Source: Hallerella succinigenes (GTDB taxonomy: Bacteria; Fibrobacterota; Fibrobacteria; Fibrobacterales; Fibrobacteraceae). From it: DNA of 64,000 bases. The position numbers and the translations under genes were made by a program. This document shows positions 1-8,193 of the stretch, in pieces. The stretch is taken from positions 868,001 to 932,000 of the forward strand of contig NZ_PGEX01000001.1 of the NCBI RefSeq assembly GCF_002797675.1, in the 5' to 3' direction. Under the pieces are notes generated by a model. That model saw only the letters and a program-made list of their open reading frames with translations, had not been told where the DNA came from and made no database searches. Within the stretch, counting starts at the first letter, position 1; each line of letters starts with the position of its first letter.

Positions 1-1
1 C

Positions 2-130
2 GTCAAGCATTGGCACGGGGCGGCTCCGGATTCCTGGTTCCAGCATTTGGCAATTGAAGTTCCCGGCGAAGGAACAAGCAACGAATGGCTTGAACCCGTG
101 AGCGACGAAGAATATGCTAGACTAAAGTAA
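2..130 (+). CDS. Cupin-domain protein, C-terminal fragment (gene starts outside window)
   Basis: The reading frame runs from the first bases to a TAA at 128-130 and encodes the last 42 residues, beginning VKHWHGAAPDSWFQHLAIEV and ending in a conserved-looking WLEPVSDEEY stretch. This tail is typical of small cupins, often fused to or grouped with carboxymuconolactone decarboxylase proteins, in which the His residues of HWHG bind a metal. The exported flavodoxin begins 25 bp downstream on the same strand, so the two may share a transcript. The substrate cannot be inferred from this fragment. Confidence 0.7.
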   Translation, partial: VKHWHGAAPDSWFQHLAIEVPGEGTSNEWLEPVSDEEYARLK

Positions 131-155
131 CACTCTTCACAACGGGATCACCATC

Positions 156-716
156 ATGAAAAAAGCAATTCTATTCTTGTTAACATTCCTCTTAGGAGTC
201 TCGATGGCTGCCGAAAAGAAAGTTCTCATCGTCTATTATTCCCGTGCCGACGAAAACTACTCCGTCGGAAACATTTCCAAGGGCAATACCGAAATCATCG
301 CCGAGATGATTGCAAAAAAGACGGGTGGCACGCTCTTGCACGTGGAACCCGCAAAGGAATACCCGAAGGGCTACGACGACTGCATCAACTTGGCCAAGAA
401 GGAACTTGCGCAGGACGCGCGCCCGGCCATCAAGCCGGTGAACGTGAATCCCGAAGACTTTGACGAAATTTACGTCGGCTATCCGGTGTGGTGGGGCGAA
501 ATGCCCATGCCTATGTTCACCTTCCTCGAAAAGTACAATCTGAAGGGCAAGACGATTCACCCGTTCATGACGCACGAAGGCAGCGGCCTCTCGGGTGTTG
601 CCCGCCTCAAGAAGGTAACCGGCGCGAACGTGACCTCCGGCCTCGCCATCTACGGACACGTGGCCCAGAATGAACGCGAAAAGGCCCAGAAAGAAGTGGA
701 CAAGTGGGTGAAATAG
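156..716 (+). CDS. Exported flavodoxin-family protein
   Basis: This 186-residue protein starts with a clear signal peptide (about residues 1-19, MKKAILFLLTFLLGVSMAA). A flavodoxin fold follows: the first strand and phosphate-binding loop is VLIVYYSRADENY, and later come GYPVWWGEMPMPM and FMTHEGSGLSG, the usual FMN-contacting segments of the flavodoxin_4 type. The predicted role is FMN-dependent electron transfer or quinone/metal reduction outside the cytoplasm. Export is unusual because most flavodoxins are cytoplasmic. It follows a cupin gene, a pairing seen in gut bacteria. The substrate is unknown. Confidence 0.8.
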   Translation: MKKAILFLLTFLLGVSMAAEKKVLIVYYSRADENYSVGNISKGNTEIIAEMIAKKTGGTLLHVEPAKEYPKGYDDCINLAKKELAQDARPAIKPVNVNPEDFDEIYVGYPVWWGEMPMPMFTFLEKYNLKGKTIHPFMTHEGSGLSGVARLKKVTGANVTSGLAIYGHVAQNEREKAQKEVDKWVK

Positions 717-876
717 CCCTGAAATTAAGGGTTATTCAACCTAGCGGAAGCCCTGGCGTTTCATTTTACATTTTTAATACGATTAACCAGCATCAGTTCG
801 AGATTTTTGTGATGAAACACATCAAAATGGCAGGAAAAATGTGATTTTTTGATAAAAATAGCCTATATTTTTGTGT

Positions 877-2217
877 ATGGAATACACTCTCAGACGAAAG
901 TTGGACTCTTTTTTGGTCGATTGGAAGGCAAATCCCGACCATTTGCCACTCATTATAAAGGGTGCGAGGCAGGTCGGAAAAACTTCTTCCATTACGCATT
1001 TTGCGAAGAACTACAAGAGTTTCATCTCGATAAACTTTATCGAGGAACCCCAGTACAAGAGAATTTTCGAGAAGGGCTTCAAACCGGACACGGTTATCCG
1101 AGAAATTTCGTTCTTGAATTCGGATTGGGAGTTCATTCCGCACGATACGCTCATCTTGTTCGACGAAATGCAGGAGTGTCCCGATTGCACCACGTCGCTC
1201 AAGTTTTTTAAGTTGGATGGCCGCTTCGACGTCATCTGTTCGGGTTCGCTGCTTGGAGTGCACTACAAGGAAATTTCGTCAGTCAGTGTCGGCTTCAAGG
1301 AAGACTATGAAATGCATTCCCTGGATTTCGAGGAGTTCCTTTGGGCAAAAGGCTACAAGCAGGAGCAAATCGATTCCATCTACGAACATATGGTATCTCA
1401 GACGCCATTCTCTAACATCGAATACGATGTATGGATTGAAAATTTCAGGGAATACATGACCATCGGGGGAATGCCCGCCATTGTAGACAAATTTGTATCA
1501 CAGAAAAATTTTTCAGGGGTGTTGGCGGCGCAGAAAAAGATTCTCCAGGACTACGAGGACGACATCACAAAATACGCCGAAGGACTAGACAAAGAAAAGA
1601 TAAAGAATGTCTATAACCACATTCCCGTTTTCCTTGGCAAAGAGAACAAGAAATTCCAGATAACGAAGGTCGCCACCGGGGCGCGTTCCAGAGAATATGT
1701 GGGGACAGTCGAATGGCTGAACGATGCGGGCATCATCAACCGTTGCTACTGTCTGGATCAGCCGGAACTTCCGCTAAAAGGCAACTACAAGCCTAATGAC
1801 TTCAAAATTTATTACCGCGATACGGGACTGCTGATTGCTTCGCTCGACGACGAAGCCCAAGAGGACTTGCGCGCAAACAAGAATTTCAATGCGTACAAAG
1901 GCGCTATCTACGAAAATGTCGTTGCCGACATGCTCGTAAAAGAAGGTTACGGGCTCTACTATTACAAGAACGAGAAATCCACCCTTGAAATGGATTTTTT
2001 CGTGCGGACGGCTAGTTCACTGGTACCCGTAGAAGTCAAGGCCACCGACGGGGCGACCGTTTCGCTAAACAACTTGATTACAAAGGAAAATTACGGCGAC
2101 GTAAAGTTCGGCATTAAACTGGCGAACAAGAACATCGGCTTCAACGGAAAATTTTACACCATTCCGTACTTTTGCACATTCATGCTCAAACGGTGGCTGA
2201 AAACGATTAAGGAATAG
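877..2217 (+). CDS. AAA-type ATPase with DUF4143-like C-terminal domain
   Basis: The ATG at 877 (MEYTLRRKL) is preferred; an in-frame TTG at 871 gives two more residues, and neither has a clear ribosome binding site. Near residue 30 is a Walker A loop, GARQVGKTS, and near residue 95 a Walker B, LILFDEMQ. The C-terminal part contains an EVKA motif (VPVEVKA) as in the nuclease-like fold of DUF4143. Proteins of this family are common, often multicopy and horizontally spread in gut anaerobes; their role is unknown. It stands alone, with AT-rich flanks and a decayed gene downstream, which fits an accessory gene. Confidence 0.85.
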   Translation: MEYTLRRKLDSFLVDWKANPDHLPLIIKGARQVGKTSSITHFAKNYKSFISINFIEEPQYKRIFEKGFKPDTVIREISFLNSDWEFIPHDTLILFDEMQECPDCTTSLKFFKLDGRFDVICSGSLLGVHYKEISSVSVGFKEDYEMHSLDFEEFLWAKGYKQEQIDSIYEHMVSQTPFSNIEYDVWIENFREYMTIGGMPAIVDKFVSQKNFSGVLAAQKKILQDYEDDITKYAEGLDKEKIKNVYNHIPVFLGKENKKFQITKVATGARSREYVGTVEWLNDAGIINRCYCLDQPELPLKGNYKPNDFKIYYRDTGLLIASLDDEAQEDLRANKNFNAYKGAIYENVVADMLVKEGYGLYYYKNEKSTLEMDFFVRTASSLVPVEVKATDGATVSLNNLITKENYGDVKFGIKLANKNIGFNGKFYTIPYFCTFMLKRWLKTIKE

Positions 2218-2276
2218 AAAGTCAGCCCGAAGAATCGGGCTGGCGAATATTGGGACGGAGAAAGCCCCTGCCGTGA
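2218..2276. other. Small hairpin between the ATPase gene and the FISUMP remnant
   Basis: A 7-bp stem, AGCCCGA/TCGGGCT with loop AGAA, lies at about 2224-2241. No good T-run follows on either strand, so it is at best a weak terminator for the converging reading frames. Confidence 0.3.
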
Positions 2277-2480
2277 TTAATCCTTGACGCAACGGACAGA
2301 CGCGGCGATGCTCTTATCGGCATTGTCGCCCACGACTACCCCATCTTCGTCTTTTGCGAAAGTAAAACCGTACTCATCTGTACCACCACCTCTAACGAGC
2401 CGGCCCCCCCCTTCACTACCAAATCCTAACCATTGGTGGATTTCAGCATCTTGGCTGCGGTAGATATTCCTCCTACTGTG
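2277..2480 (-). pseudogene. C-terminal remnant of a FISUMP-type protein
   Basis: Reading the minus strand from a stop at 2481-2483 gives an open stretch of 67 codons ending at TAA 2277-2279. It contains NIYRSQDAEIHQWLGFGSE and ends ASVRCVKD. The ending matches the C-terminus of the intact FISUMP lipoprotein in this window (YSVRCVQDVQ), and the F. succinogenes major paralogous domain characteristically closes with S/A-V-R-C-V. There is no start codon, signal peptide or N-terminal half, and a G8 run interrupts the middle. It is therefore probably the leftover end of a deleted paralogue. Confidence 0.55.
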
Positions 2481-2605
2481 TCAAACAAAACCTCAAATTC
2501 TTGTCTATTCCGGCGATAATATTGAGAGCTTCAAGGGATGCCGTTGCGTAAATTACTAGAATGTTGGAAACATCGTTGGAAACCTTTAACAGTTGAGGAC
2601 ACCAA

Positions 2606-3322
2606 GTGGATAAGATCGCCCGCCGTTTAATAGATATTGCGATGACGGTCGCGACGCTCGTGCTGATGGGAGGCAATTACTTCTTTGAATCGACTGCGGT
2701 TCACGAGGTTTTAGGCGTTATTTTATTTGTTCTGTGGGCGGTGCATGTTGTTTTGAATCGCGCCTGGGTCAAGGCATTGCCCAAGGGCAAATACAATGCC
2801 TTACGGGTTTTCCGGACCGTCATCAACGGCGGTGTAATCTTGTGCGTATTGTTCCTGATGGTCAGCGGGATCATGCTTTCGAACCATGTATTTAGCTGGC
2901 TCGGCATTGAAAGGGGGGCAAACTTTGCCCGTACCGCTCACCTGCTGGCCAGCCACTGGTACCTGGTTTTCGTTTCTCTTCACATCGGGCTTCACTTGTC
3001 CATGTTTATTCGGAGCAAGGCGGCGACGGGTATCGTGACTGTTCTTGCGGCTTATGGAATCTACGCCTTTATTCAACGGGGCCTCTGGAAATACCTTACG
3101 TTACAGCAACCTTTTTTCTTTTTGGATATGGAGCGGGGGTACCTGCTGTTTGTTTGGGATTATCTTGCCGTGATGGCCCTGTTTGCCTTAGCGATTCATT
3201 TAGCATCATCCAAGGTGAAACTGACGGCCCCCTTTGTGACCGTTCGACCGTTCCATGGGACCGTTTCCACGGGAGAAGTTGCAAATACAGAAGCAGACAT
3301 CATCGCAAATAAAAAATCCTAG
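2606..3322 (+). CDS. Integral membrane protein, DUF4405/cytochrome b561-like
   Basis: The 238-residue protein starts at GTG 2606, with GAGG at 2595-2598 in good position. There are about six hydrophobic segments. Paired histidines lie on several of them (AVHEV and WAVHVV in the first part, TAHLLASHWYL and SLHIGLHL in the middle, LAIHLASS near the end), a pattern expected of a membrane four-helix b-heme protein such as the DUF4405 family. It probably passes electrons across the inner membrane. DUF4405 genes often lie near flavodoxins, and one is encoded 2 kb upstream here. Heme binding is inferred from His placement only. Confidence 0.7.
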   Translation: MDKIARRLIDIAMTVATLVLMGGNYFFESTAVHEVLGVILFVLWAVHVVLNRAWVKALPKGKYNALRVFRTVINGGVILCVLFLMVSGIMLSNHVFSWLGIERGANFARTAHLLASHWYLVFVSLHIGLHLSMFIRSKAATGIVTVLAAYGIYAFIQRGLWKYLTLQQPFFFLDMERGYLLFVWDYLAVMALFALAIHLASSKVKLTAPFVTVRPFHGTVSTGEVANTEADIIANKKS

Positions 3323-3560
3323 ATTTTTGACGGCAGCCAAAAACTTCTTCCAGAAATTCGAAGTTTCCCCTGCAATCTGGATGCGCTTGCCATGCACCAA
3401 AGCGTCCGCGACTTTGCGGTGCGCTTCGTTGATGGCATTTTGCATGGTGGATCTTGCACCCCCATTTTTTCTGCGCATGGACCCTGGTCAAGACATTCGA
3501 TATGCCATTAACTAATATGAGATTTTTGGGAAGGGACTGCTAGTCTTTTGTTTTTTACAA
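3323..3560. other. Intergenic region with a possible decayed small ORF
   Basis: The minus strand around 3300-3478 has protein-like stretches split between two frames: one with NEAHRKVADALVHGKRIQIAG, another with RGNFEFLEEVFGC. This pattern suggests a frameshifted small gene, but I do not recognise a family and its end would run into the antisense of the membrane-protein gene. No RNA gene or repeat was seen here. Confidence 0.3.
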
Positions 3561-4142
3561 TTATCGAATGAAATTCGTATAAATCTTGGCTTCTGCGGTA
3601 GGCTGTGGGACACCCGCTTGCTTACCCGCTTCAATACTTTTGAGCATCCAGGCCATATTACGGCCAAGCATCTTCATAATCTGCAAGCCTTCTTCATCCT
3701 GCATCACGTCTTCCGGTTTAGAACCGTGAACCATGTTCCAGTAACGCGAAGTCACTATCGGCTGCTGAGCAAACGCCGGATACTTATTCAAAGCGTCGAG
3801 GCAAGCCGTAGTTCCTGCACGGCGTGCAGAGGCAATCGTCGCGGCAGGCTTAAACTGCAATTCCGCAGCACCCTGACCGTAAAGACGATCGAGGAACATC
3901 AACATTTCACCGCTCGGCGAAGCGTAATAGACCGGAGAACCGTAGACCACGCCATCAGCGGTTTTCAAAAGTTCCACGGATTCTTTTACAACTTTTTCAA
4001 CTTCTCCCTTCATCACGCGGCCACCCACAAAGACGATTTCAGAATCAATTCCCGCCGTTTTTAATTCTTCGACAATCACATTCAAAGCGGTATAGGTACA
4101 GCCCTTTTCGCGACGGCTACCGTTAAACAAAACCACCTTCAT
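3561..4142 (-). CDS. NADPH-dependent FMN reductase/flavodoxin-like protein
   Basis: The start is set at ATG 4142 by an AGGAGA ribosome binding site just upstream; this gives 193 residues. The N-terminus MKVVLFNGSRREKGCTYTAL is the classic first strand and phosphate loop of the NADPH-dependent FMN reductase family (iron-sulfur flavoprotein type). It is followed by VVYGSPVYYASPSGEM, which contacts the flavin ring. It is expected to be a soluble FMN-binding reductase of quinones, metals or nitro compounds. The gene is divergent from the barnase-type lipoprotein gene. The substrate is unknown. Confidence 0.85.
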   Translation of the reverse strand: MKVVLFNGSRREKGCTYTALNVIVEELKTAGIDSEIVFVGGRVMKGEVEKVVKESVELLKTADGVVYGSPVYYASPSGEMLMFLDRLYGQGAAELQFKPAATIASARRAGTTACLDALNKYPAFAQQPIVTSRYWNMVHGSKPEDVMQDEEGLQIMKMLGRNMAWMLKSIEAGKQAGVPQPTAEAKIYTNFIR

Positions 4143-4253
4143 AAGGTCTCCTTTTTTTAGAAAATTATAAAATTTTCCGACGCTAGAAAATGTCGCCCAA
4201 CAGGCGGTCAAAACGAAACGCCTGTACCCCTGCTATTTATTATATTGAACGAT

Positions 4254-4763
4254 ATGAAATTTTTCCTGAATTTGTTCGCAACCTTCTTCGCACTTACTCT
4301 TGCCGCATGTTCTACTTCTACCGTTTCGAGCGACAATGAGAATTTTCAATCCAGCAGTTCTGCGAAATTCTCGTCCAGCGCTGAACCACAAAGCATTTAT
4401 GAAGCAATCGAAGAATCCGGAAAGTACACAACCCGCGATTCCGTGGCGGCATACCTCTGCAAATTCGACAAGTTGCCGTCTAACTATGTGAGCAAAAGCG
4501 AAGGCAAAGCTCTATACGAATCTAAAACAGGCAACACCTTTTCCAAATGGAATTTCAATCCGTGGACAACGATTGGCGTGATGATTGGAGGCGACGTCTT
4601 TGATAATCGCGAAGGTTTATTGCCGAGCGGAAGTTACCATGAAGCGGACGTGGATTACTTCGACGCAAACCGCGGAACAAAGCGGCTTGTCTATCAGTCG
4701 GACTGTGTCATCTACTATACCGCAGACCATTACGAAACGTTCACGCGATTAGAAAGACAATAG
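4254..4763 (+). CDS. Barnase-type guanyl-specific ribonuclease, lipoprotein
   Basis: The ATG at 4254 gives 169 residues; a TTG three codons upstream is a less likely start. Residues 1-19 form a lipoprotein signal with lipobox LAAC (Cys19), followed by a Ser-rich linker to about residue 45. Residues 73-169 match the barnase fold: LPSNYVSKSEGKAL, GGDVFDNREGLLP, HEADVDY and TADHYETFTRL. Glu130, Arg140, Arg144 and His159 have the same relative spacing as barnase Glu73, Arg83, Arg87 and His102, so the catalytic set looks intact. Cys69 and Cys151 are extra. It would cut RNA outside the cytoplasm, for nutrient scavenging or competition. No barstar-like gene is adjacent. Confidence 0.85.
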   Translation: MKFFLNLFATFFALTLAACSTSTVSSDNENFQSSSSAKFSSSAEPQSIYEAIEESGKYTTRDSVAAYLCKFDKLPSNYVSKSEGKALYESKTGNTFSKWNFNPWTTIGVMIGGDVFDNREGLLPSGSYHEADVDYFDANRGTKRLVYQSDCVIYYTADHYETFTRLERQ

Positions 4764-4770
4764 CAACAAA

Positions 4771-4800
4771 AAAACGGTGTCGCGTTCGCGACACCGTTTT
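4771..4800. terminator. Bidirectional intrinsic terminator (RNase gene / cysK)
   Basis: A 14-bp perfect inverted repeat (AAAACGGTGTCGCG with its complement, 2-nt spacer) lies between two converging genes. It has T-runs at both outer ends, so it can stop transcription on both strands. Confidence 0.85.
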
Positions 4801-4818
4801 GATTTGGATTCCTGAAAC

Positions 4819-5751
4819 TTACTCGGCAAAGAGGGCCGTAGACAGATAACGGTCGCCGGTATCCGGAAGAAGGGCCACAATGGTCTTTCCCTTGTTCTCG
4901 GGGCGCTTGGCCAGTTGCTCGGCAGCCCAGAGGGCCGCCCCAGAAGAAATTCCCACCAGCACCCCTTCTTTGCGGCCGATTTCACGACCCGCCTCGAAGG
5001 CAGCCTCGTTCTCAACGGTAATGATTTCGTCGTAGACATTGGTGTTCAGAATATCGGGCACAAAACCCGCACCGATTCCCTGGATCTTGTGGACGCCCGC
5101 CACCCCCTTCGAAAGCACCGGGGAAGAGGCTGGTTCCACTGCCACGATTTTCACAGCCGGGTTCCTAGACTTAAGATACTCGCCTACACCGGTAACGGTT
5201 CCGCCCGTGCCTACACCAGCAATAAAGATGTCCACCTTACCGTCGGTATCTTCCCTGATTTCGGGGCCGGTGGTGCTGCGGTGAGCTGCCGGGTTGGCGG
5301 GGTTCACAAACTGTCCCGGGATAAAGCTATCGGGAATTTCCCGAGCCAGTTCCTCGGCCTTCGCGATAGCCCCCTTCATGCCCTTCGCCCCTTCGGTAAG
5401 CACCAGTTCTGCACCGTAGGCCTTTACCAGCTGACGGCGTTCTACGCTCATGGTCTCGGGCATTACGATGATAATGCGGTATCCACGGGCAGCCGCCACA
5501 GCAGCAAGGCCGATACCGGTATTGCCGGAAGTAGGTTCGATAATCACAGAACCCTTCTTGAGCTTGCCCGAAGATTCGGCGTCGTCAATCAAGGCCTTGG
5601 CCACGCGGTCCTTCACGGATCCTGCCGGGTTGAAGTATTCGAGCTTCGCCAAAATCTTTGCCTGCAACTGATGAGCAGACTCGATTCGAGTGAGTTCGAG
5701 AAGTGGAGTGCGACCAACCAGTTGGTCAATCGAAGTATAAACTTTTGGCAT
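4819..5751 (-). CDS. cysK: Cysteine synthase A (O-acetylserine sulfhydrylase)
   Basis: This 310-residue PLP enzyme makes cysteine from O-acetylserine and sulfide. The PLP lysine is Lys47 in NPAGSVKDR; the phosphate/substrate loop is PTSGNTGIG at about 73-81, and [10 protein letters not shown] follows. Length is normal for the family. AAAGGAG precedes the ATG. It lies 20 bp behind an iron-dependent alcohol dehydrogenase on the same strand, so it is probably the second gene of a two-gene operon. A palindrome shared with the LysR-gene and metY promoters lies upstream of that operon. A second cysteine-synthase-like gene (mccA-like) lies near 16 kb. Confidence 0.93.
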   Translation of the reverse strand: MPKVYTSIDQLVGRTPLLELTRIESAHQLQAKILAKLEYFNPAGSVKDRVAKALIDDAESSGKLKKGSVIIEPTSGNTGIGLAAVAAARGYRIIIVMPETMSVERRQLVKAYGAELVLTEGAKGMKGAIAKAEELAREIPDSFIPGQFVNPANPAAHRSTTGPEIREDTDGKVDIFIAGVGTGGTVTGVGEYLKSRNPAVKIVAVEPASSPVLSKGVAGVHKIQGIGAGFVPDILNTNVYDEIITVENEAAFEAGREIGRKEGVLVGISSGAALWAAEQLAKRPENKGKTIVALLPDTGDRYLSTALFAE

Positions 5752-5771
5752 GAGTATTCTCCTTTCGTTAG

Positions 5772-6932
5772 TTACAATGCAAGCTTTAGAATGTCCTTGA
5801 TAGCGGTTGCATCCAGTGGTACATAGTGTCCGACGTTTCCATTTTTTACAGCCCGTGCGGCCATCACTTCAAAATCCTTGTTGTCAAGTTTCAAATCCGA
5901 AAGGGTGGTCGCTAGTTTCAATTTTTTGAAAAAGGCTGCCAATTTTTCCGACAGGGCATACGCCCTTTCCTTTTCGCTATAATTGTACGGGTCGATTCCA
6001 AACAAGCGGCTCGCCAAAAGCGCCAGACGCCAAGGCTTCTTTTGAGCCATATACTTTGTCCAAGCAACGGTGACGACAGCCATCCCTTCGCCATGGGTAA
6101 TGTTGTACTGCGCCGAAAGTTCATGCTCAATGCGGTGAGATCCCCAGTCGGCACGACGCCCTACATCCAGAAAACCTCCATGGGCAACGCTTGCAAGCCA
6201 CTGAATTTCGCCACGGGCGTTAATGTCCCTAGGATTCTCGATCAGCTTATCGGCATTCACAAGCAAAGCCCGAATGGCACCTTCAATCAGGTAGTCCGTG
6301 GTGTCGGAATATTTCTCGTCGGAGAAATACCTTTCCAGAAGGTGGGAGAGCACATCTGCAACACCTACAAAAGTTTGGTATTCCGGAAGGTTTACGGTGT
6401 ACTTCGGGTTCATGATGGCAAACTTCGGAATGATGCGGTCATCTTCAAAACCCAGCTTCCATTCACCATTCGAAAGGATTGCCGCATTGGAAGTTTCGGA
6501 GCCGCTGGATGCCGTCGTCGTAATCACGCCGATAGGCAACACGCGTTCCGCCGAAACGCCCTTGCTAAAAAAGTCCCAAACATCGCCTTCGTACGGAATG
6601 CCAAGAGCCACCGCCTTGGCAGTATCAATTGAGCTTCCGCCTCCAACCGCCAAGACAAAATCCACGCCACTGGTCTTGCCCTGCCAAACCAGTTCACGGA
6701 CTAGATCGATAGACGGGTTCGGCACCACGTTGCCGTTTTCCGAAAAACGGATGCCCAGTTCCGACACGGCTTCCTGAACAGCCGAATAGATTCCAAGGGT
6801 CTTGATAAAATCGCCACTGTAAACGAGCAGCAGGGACTTGACCTTATAATCCGCCAAAAGCGACTTTAGTCTTTTCTCGCTGTCTTCGCCAAAGACAATT
6901 CTTGCGGGATTGTGATATTCAAAACCTATCAT
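5772..6932 (-). CDS. Iron-containing alcohol dehydrogenase (YqhD/BdhA-like)
   Basis: The protein has 386 residues, normal for group III dehydrogenases that reduce aldehydes with NAD(P)H. The nucleotide loop [10 protein letters not shown] is at about 97-106. Predicted metal ligands Asp193, His197, His266 and His280 sit at spacings matching those known in E. coli YqhD. The start is supported by AAGGG 5 nt upstream. It is upstream of cysK with a 20-bp gap, a pairing without an obvious metabolic link; it might remove reactive aldehydes or serve redox balance. The upstream region carries TTCCTA-N9-TAGGAA, possibly placing this operon under the LysR regulator encoded near 20 kb. Confidence 0.9.
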   Translation of the reverse strand: MIGFEYHNPARIVFGEDSEKRLKSLLADYKVKSLLLVYSGDFIKTLGIYSAVQEAVSELGIRFSENGNVVPNPSIDLVRELVWQGKTSGVDFVLAVGGGSSIDTAKAVALGIPYEGDVWDFFSKGVSAERVLPIGVITTTASSGSETSNAAILSNGEWKLGFEDDRIIPKFAIMNPKYTVNLPEYQTFVGVADVLSHLLERYFSDEKYSDTTDYLIEGAIRALLVNADKLIENPRDINARGEIQWLASVAHGGFLDVGRRADWGSHRIEHELSAQYNITHGEGMAVVTVAWTKYMAQKKPWRLALLASRLFGIDPYNYSEKERAYALSEKLAAFFKKLKLATTLSDLKLDNKDFEVMAARAVKNGNVGHYVPLDATAIKDILKLAL

Positions 6933-6981
6933 CGTACCCTTCTGCGAAAGAGTTCTTTATCGCGATAATCTCTACTCTCGT

Positions 6982-7002
6982 TTCCTACTATTTTTATAGG
7001 AA
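6982..7002. promoter_or_regulatory. Candidate LysR-regulator operator upstream of adh-cysK
   Basis: The palindrome TTCCTA-N9-TAGGAA shares the core CCTA-N9-TAGG with the palindrome at the LysR gene's own promoter and with the one upstream of metY. It lies about 50 bp before the dehydrogenase start. Function is inferred from recurrence and position only. Confidence 0.5.
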
Positions 7003-7098
7003 TTAATATAAAAAAAAGCCATTCACGCGTCAATATTTTTCCTTATTCTCAGCTATACTTTTTTCCTATTTGGATATAGTTACAGGCTATAACAGATC

Positions 7099-7638
7099 TT
7101 ATAATCCACCTTCAAATTCCGCAAGGAACTTGCGTCCCTGTTCCCATTCACCGAGGTTAGATTCCGAATTGATATGGCCCAGAGCACCCGCGTTGAATAG
7201 TCTCGTTCCCCAAACTTTAGCAAAAAATTCAACGCGTTCCAAAGTCATATACGGATCGTTTTCACTGCCTACGACACATGCAGGCACCGGTAATTTTTCG
7301 GAAGGAATCGGCGCAAAATTTTGGATATGGGCGACCCTCTCCACATCGGCGGGCGTTACCAGGAACGCTCCTTTAATATTTGAAGGAATGCTCCCCTGCC
7401 GTCCGGCCCTCAAGAGCCAAAGGACAGTCGTTACAACGCCCAAGCTATGCGCTACTAGAATCGTATCGTCTTTTTGCTGGCGAATGAATTTGTCAAGGGT
7501 TTCCACCCATTCTTCTTTTTGCGGCTTATCCCAGCAACGCTGATAAACACGACTCGCACTTGGCAAACTCTTTGTCCAAAAAGTTTGCCAATGACTGGGG
7601 CCCGAATTATTCAAACCAGGAATTATCAAATAGTGCAT
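7099..7638 (-). CDS. RBBP9/YdeN-family alpha/beta hydrolase
   Basis: The gene encodes 179 residues, the normal size for this family of small serine hydrolases. MHYLIIPGLNNSGPSHWQ is the family N-terminus. The nucleophile is in VAHSLGV near residue 65, the acid in GSENDPYM near 127, and the His in LGHINSES near 158. A strong GGAGG site precedes ATG 7638. The physiological substrate of the family is not established. It lies upstream of the dehydrogenase-cysK pair but is separated from it by 166 bp containing the candidate operator, so it is probably a separate unit. Confidence 0.85.
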   Translation of the reverse strand: MHYLIIPGLNNSGPSHWQTFWTKSLPSASRVYQRCWDKPQKEEWVETLDKFIRQQKDDTILVAHSLGVVTTVLWLLRAGRQGSIPSNIKGAFLVTPADVERVAHIQNFAPIPSEKLPVPACVVGSENDPYMTLERVEFFAKVWGTRLFNAGALGHINSESNLGEWEQGRKFLAEFEGGL

Positions 7639-7846
7639 TCGTGAAAACCTCCATTCTCAAATACCGTCGCTTCTAGAATCCGTAATTCAAAGAAAGCTGC
7701 CTGAGAAAGAAGCAAGAAGGTCAAAAGATATTGAGTTGTATTTTTTTCATTGACAAACTCCTTTTGAATAACGGAATTAAGTTTGGTCAAAAATTAGATC
7801 TACCCCAAGCATCAGTCCAATACATTCTTTTAATGCCTAGTTATAG
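7639..7846. other. Intergenic stretch without a supported gene
   Basis: The region is AT-rich. It holds the upstream region of the hydrolase gene and, on the plus strand, sequence leading into the rhodanese remnant. I see no convincing ORF, RNA gene or terminator. Confidence 0.5.
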
Positions 7847-8095
7847 GCGTTCAACCAAAACAAACCCATTTATGTTTTCTGCTCAACGGGAGAAAGGTCC
7901 GAACTGGTCGCAGAAATACTCGTCGTCCAGAATGATGATGTTTATAATCTCGAAGGCGGTTTTGACTCAATTCCCAAATGCTCTCGGCCAATCGCGCAAG
8001 CAGTCGAATCTATACGAAAAGCCATGATCGGTAATGACGCTCATCATGGCCAACGACGCCGCGGGGTTCCAAAAAACTTGGGCTTTCTCGTATGA
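7847..8095 (+). pseudogene. Decayed rhodanese-like domain, C-terminal half
   Basis: The plus strand encodes, after an in-frame TAG, the stretch KPIYVFCSTGERSELVAEIL and soon after VYNLEGGF, ending at TGA 8093-8095. This is the second half of a rhodanese domain: the active-site loop C-x-x-G-x-R-S carrying the persulfide Cys, then the family's VYNLEGG strand. The first half (the DVR.EF/GHIPGA region) is missing, no start is present, and the sequence after GGF does not look like rhodanese. It is a remnant of a sulfurtransferase gene, notable because sulfur genes lie on both sides. Confidence 0.55.
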
Positions 8096-8193
8096 ACTTC
8101 GGCGGCATGGGTGCCAAGGTGGAGTCGCGACTATGCACGGTTCTGCAGAATGCAGAGATCTGACCTATTTTATTTAAAAGTTTTGGTCAAAGA
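8096..8193. other. Short intergenic stretch before the bioB stop
   Basis: This is the region between the rhodanese remnant and the converging bioB gene. Short open stretches occur in several frames, but none is recognisable. Confidence 0.4.

Noticed and set aside
3206-3478. A 90-codon minus-strand gene overlapping the end of the membrane protein gene
   Set aside because: Part is protein-like, but the end is antisense to a coding region and the likely frame is split. No family was recognised, so it is reported only as a possible relic.
7731-8027. A 98-codon plus-strand ORF
   Set aside because: It overlaps the rhodanese relic in another frame and has no ribosome binding site or recognisable motif.
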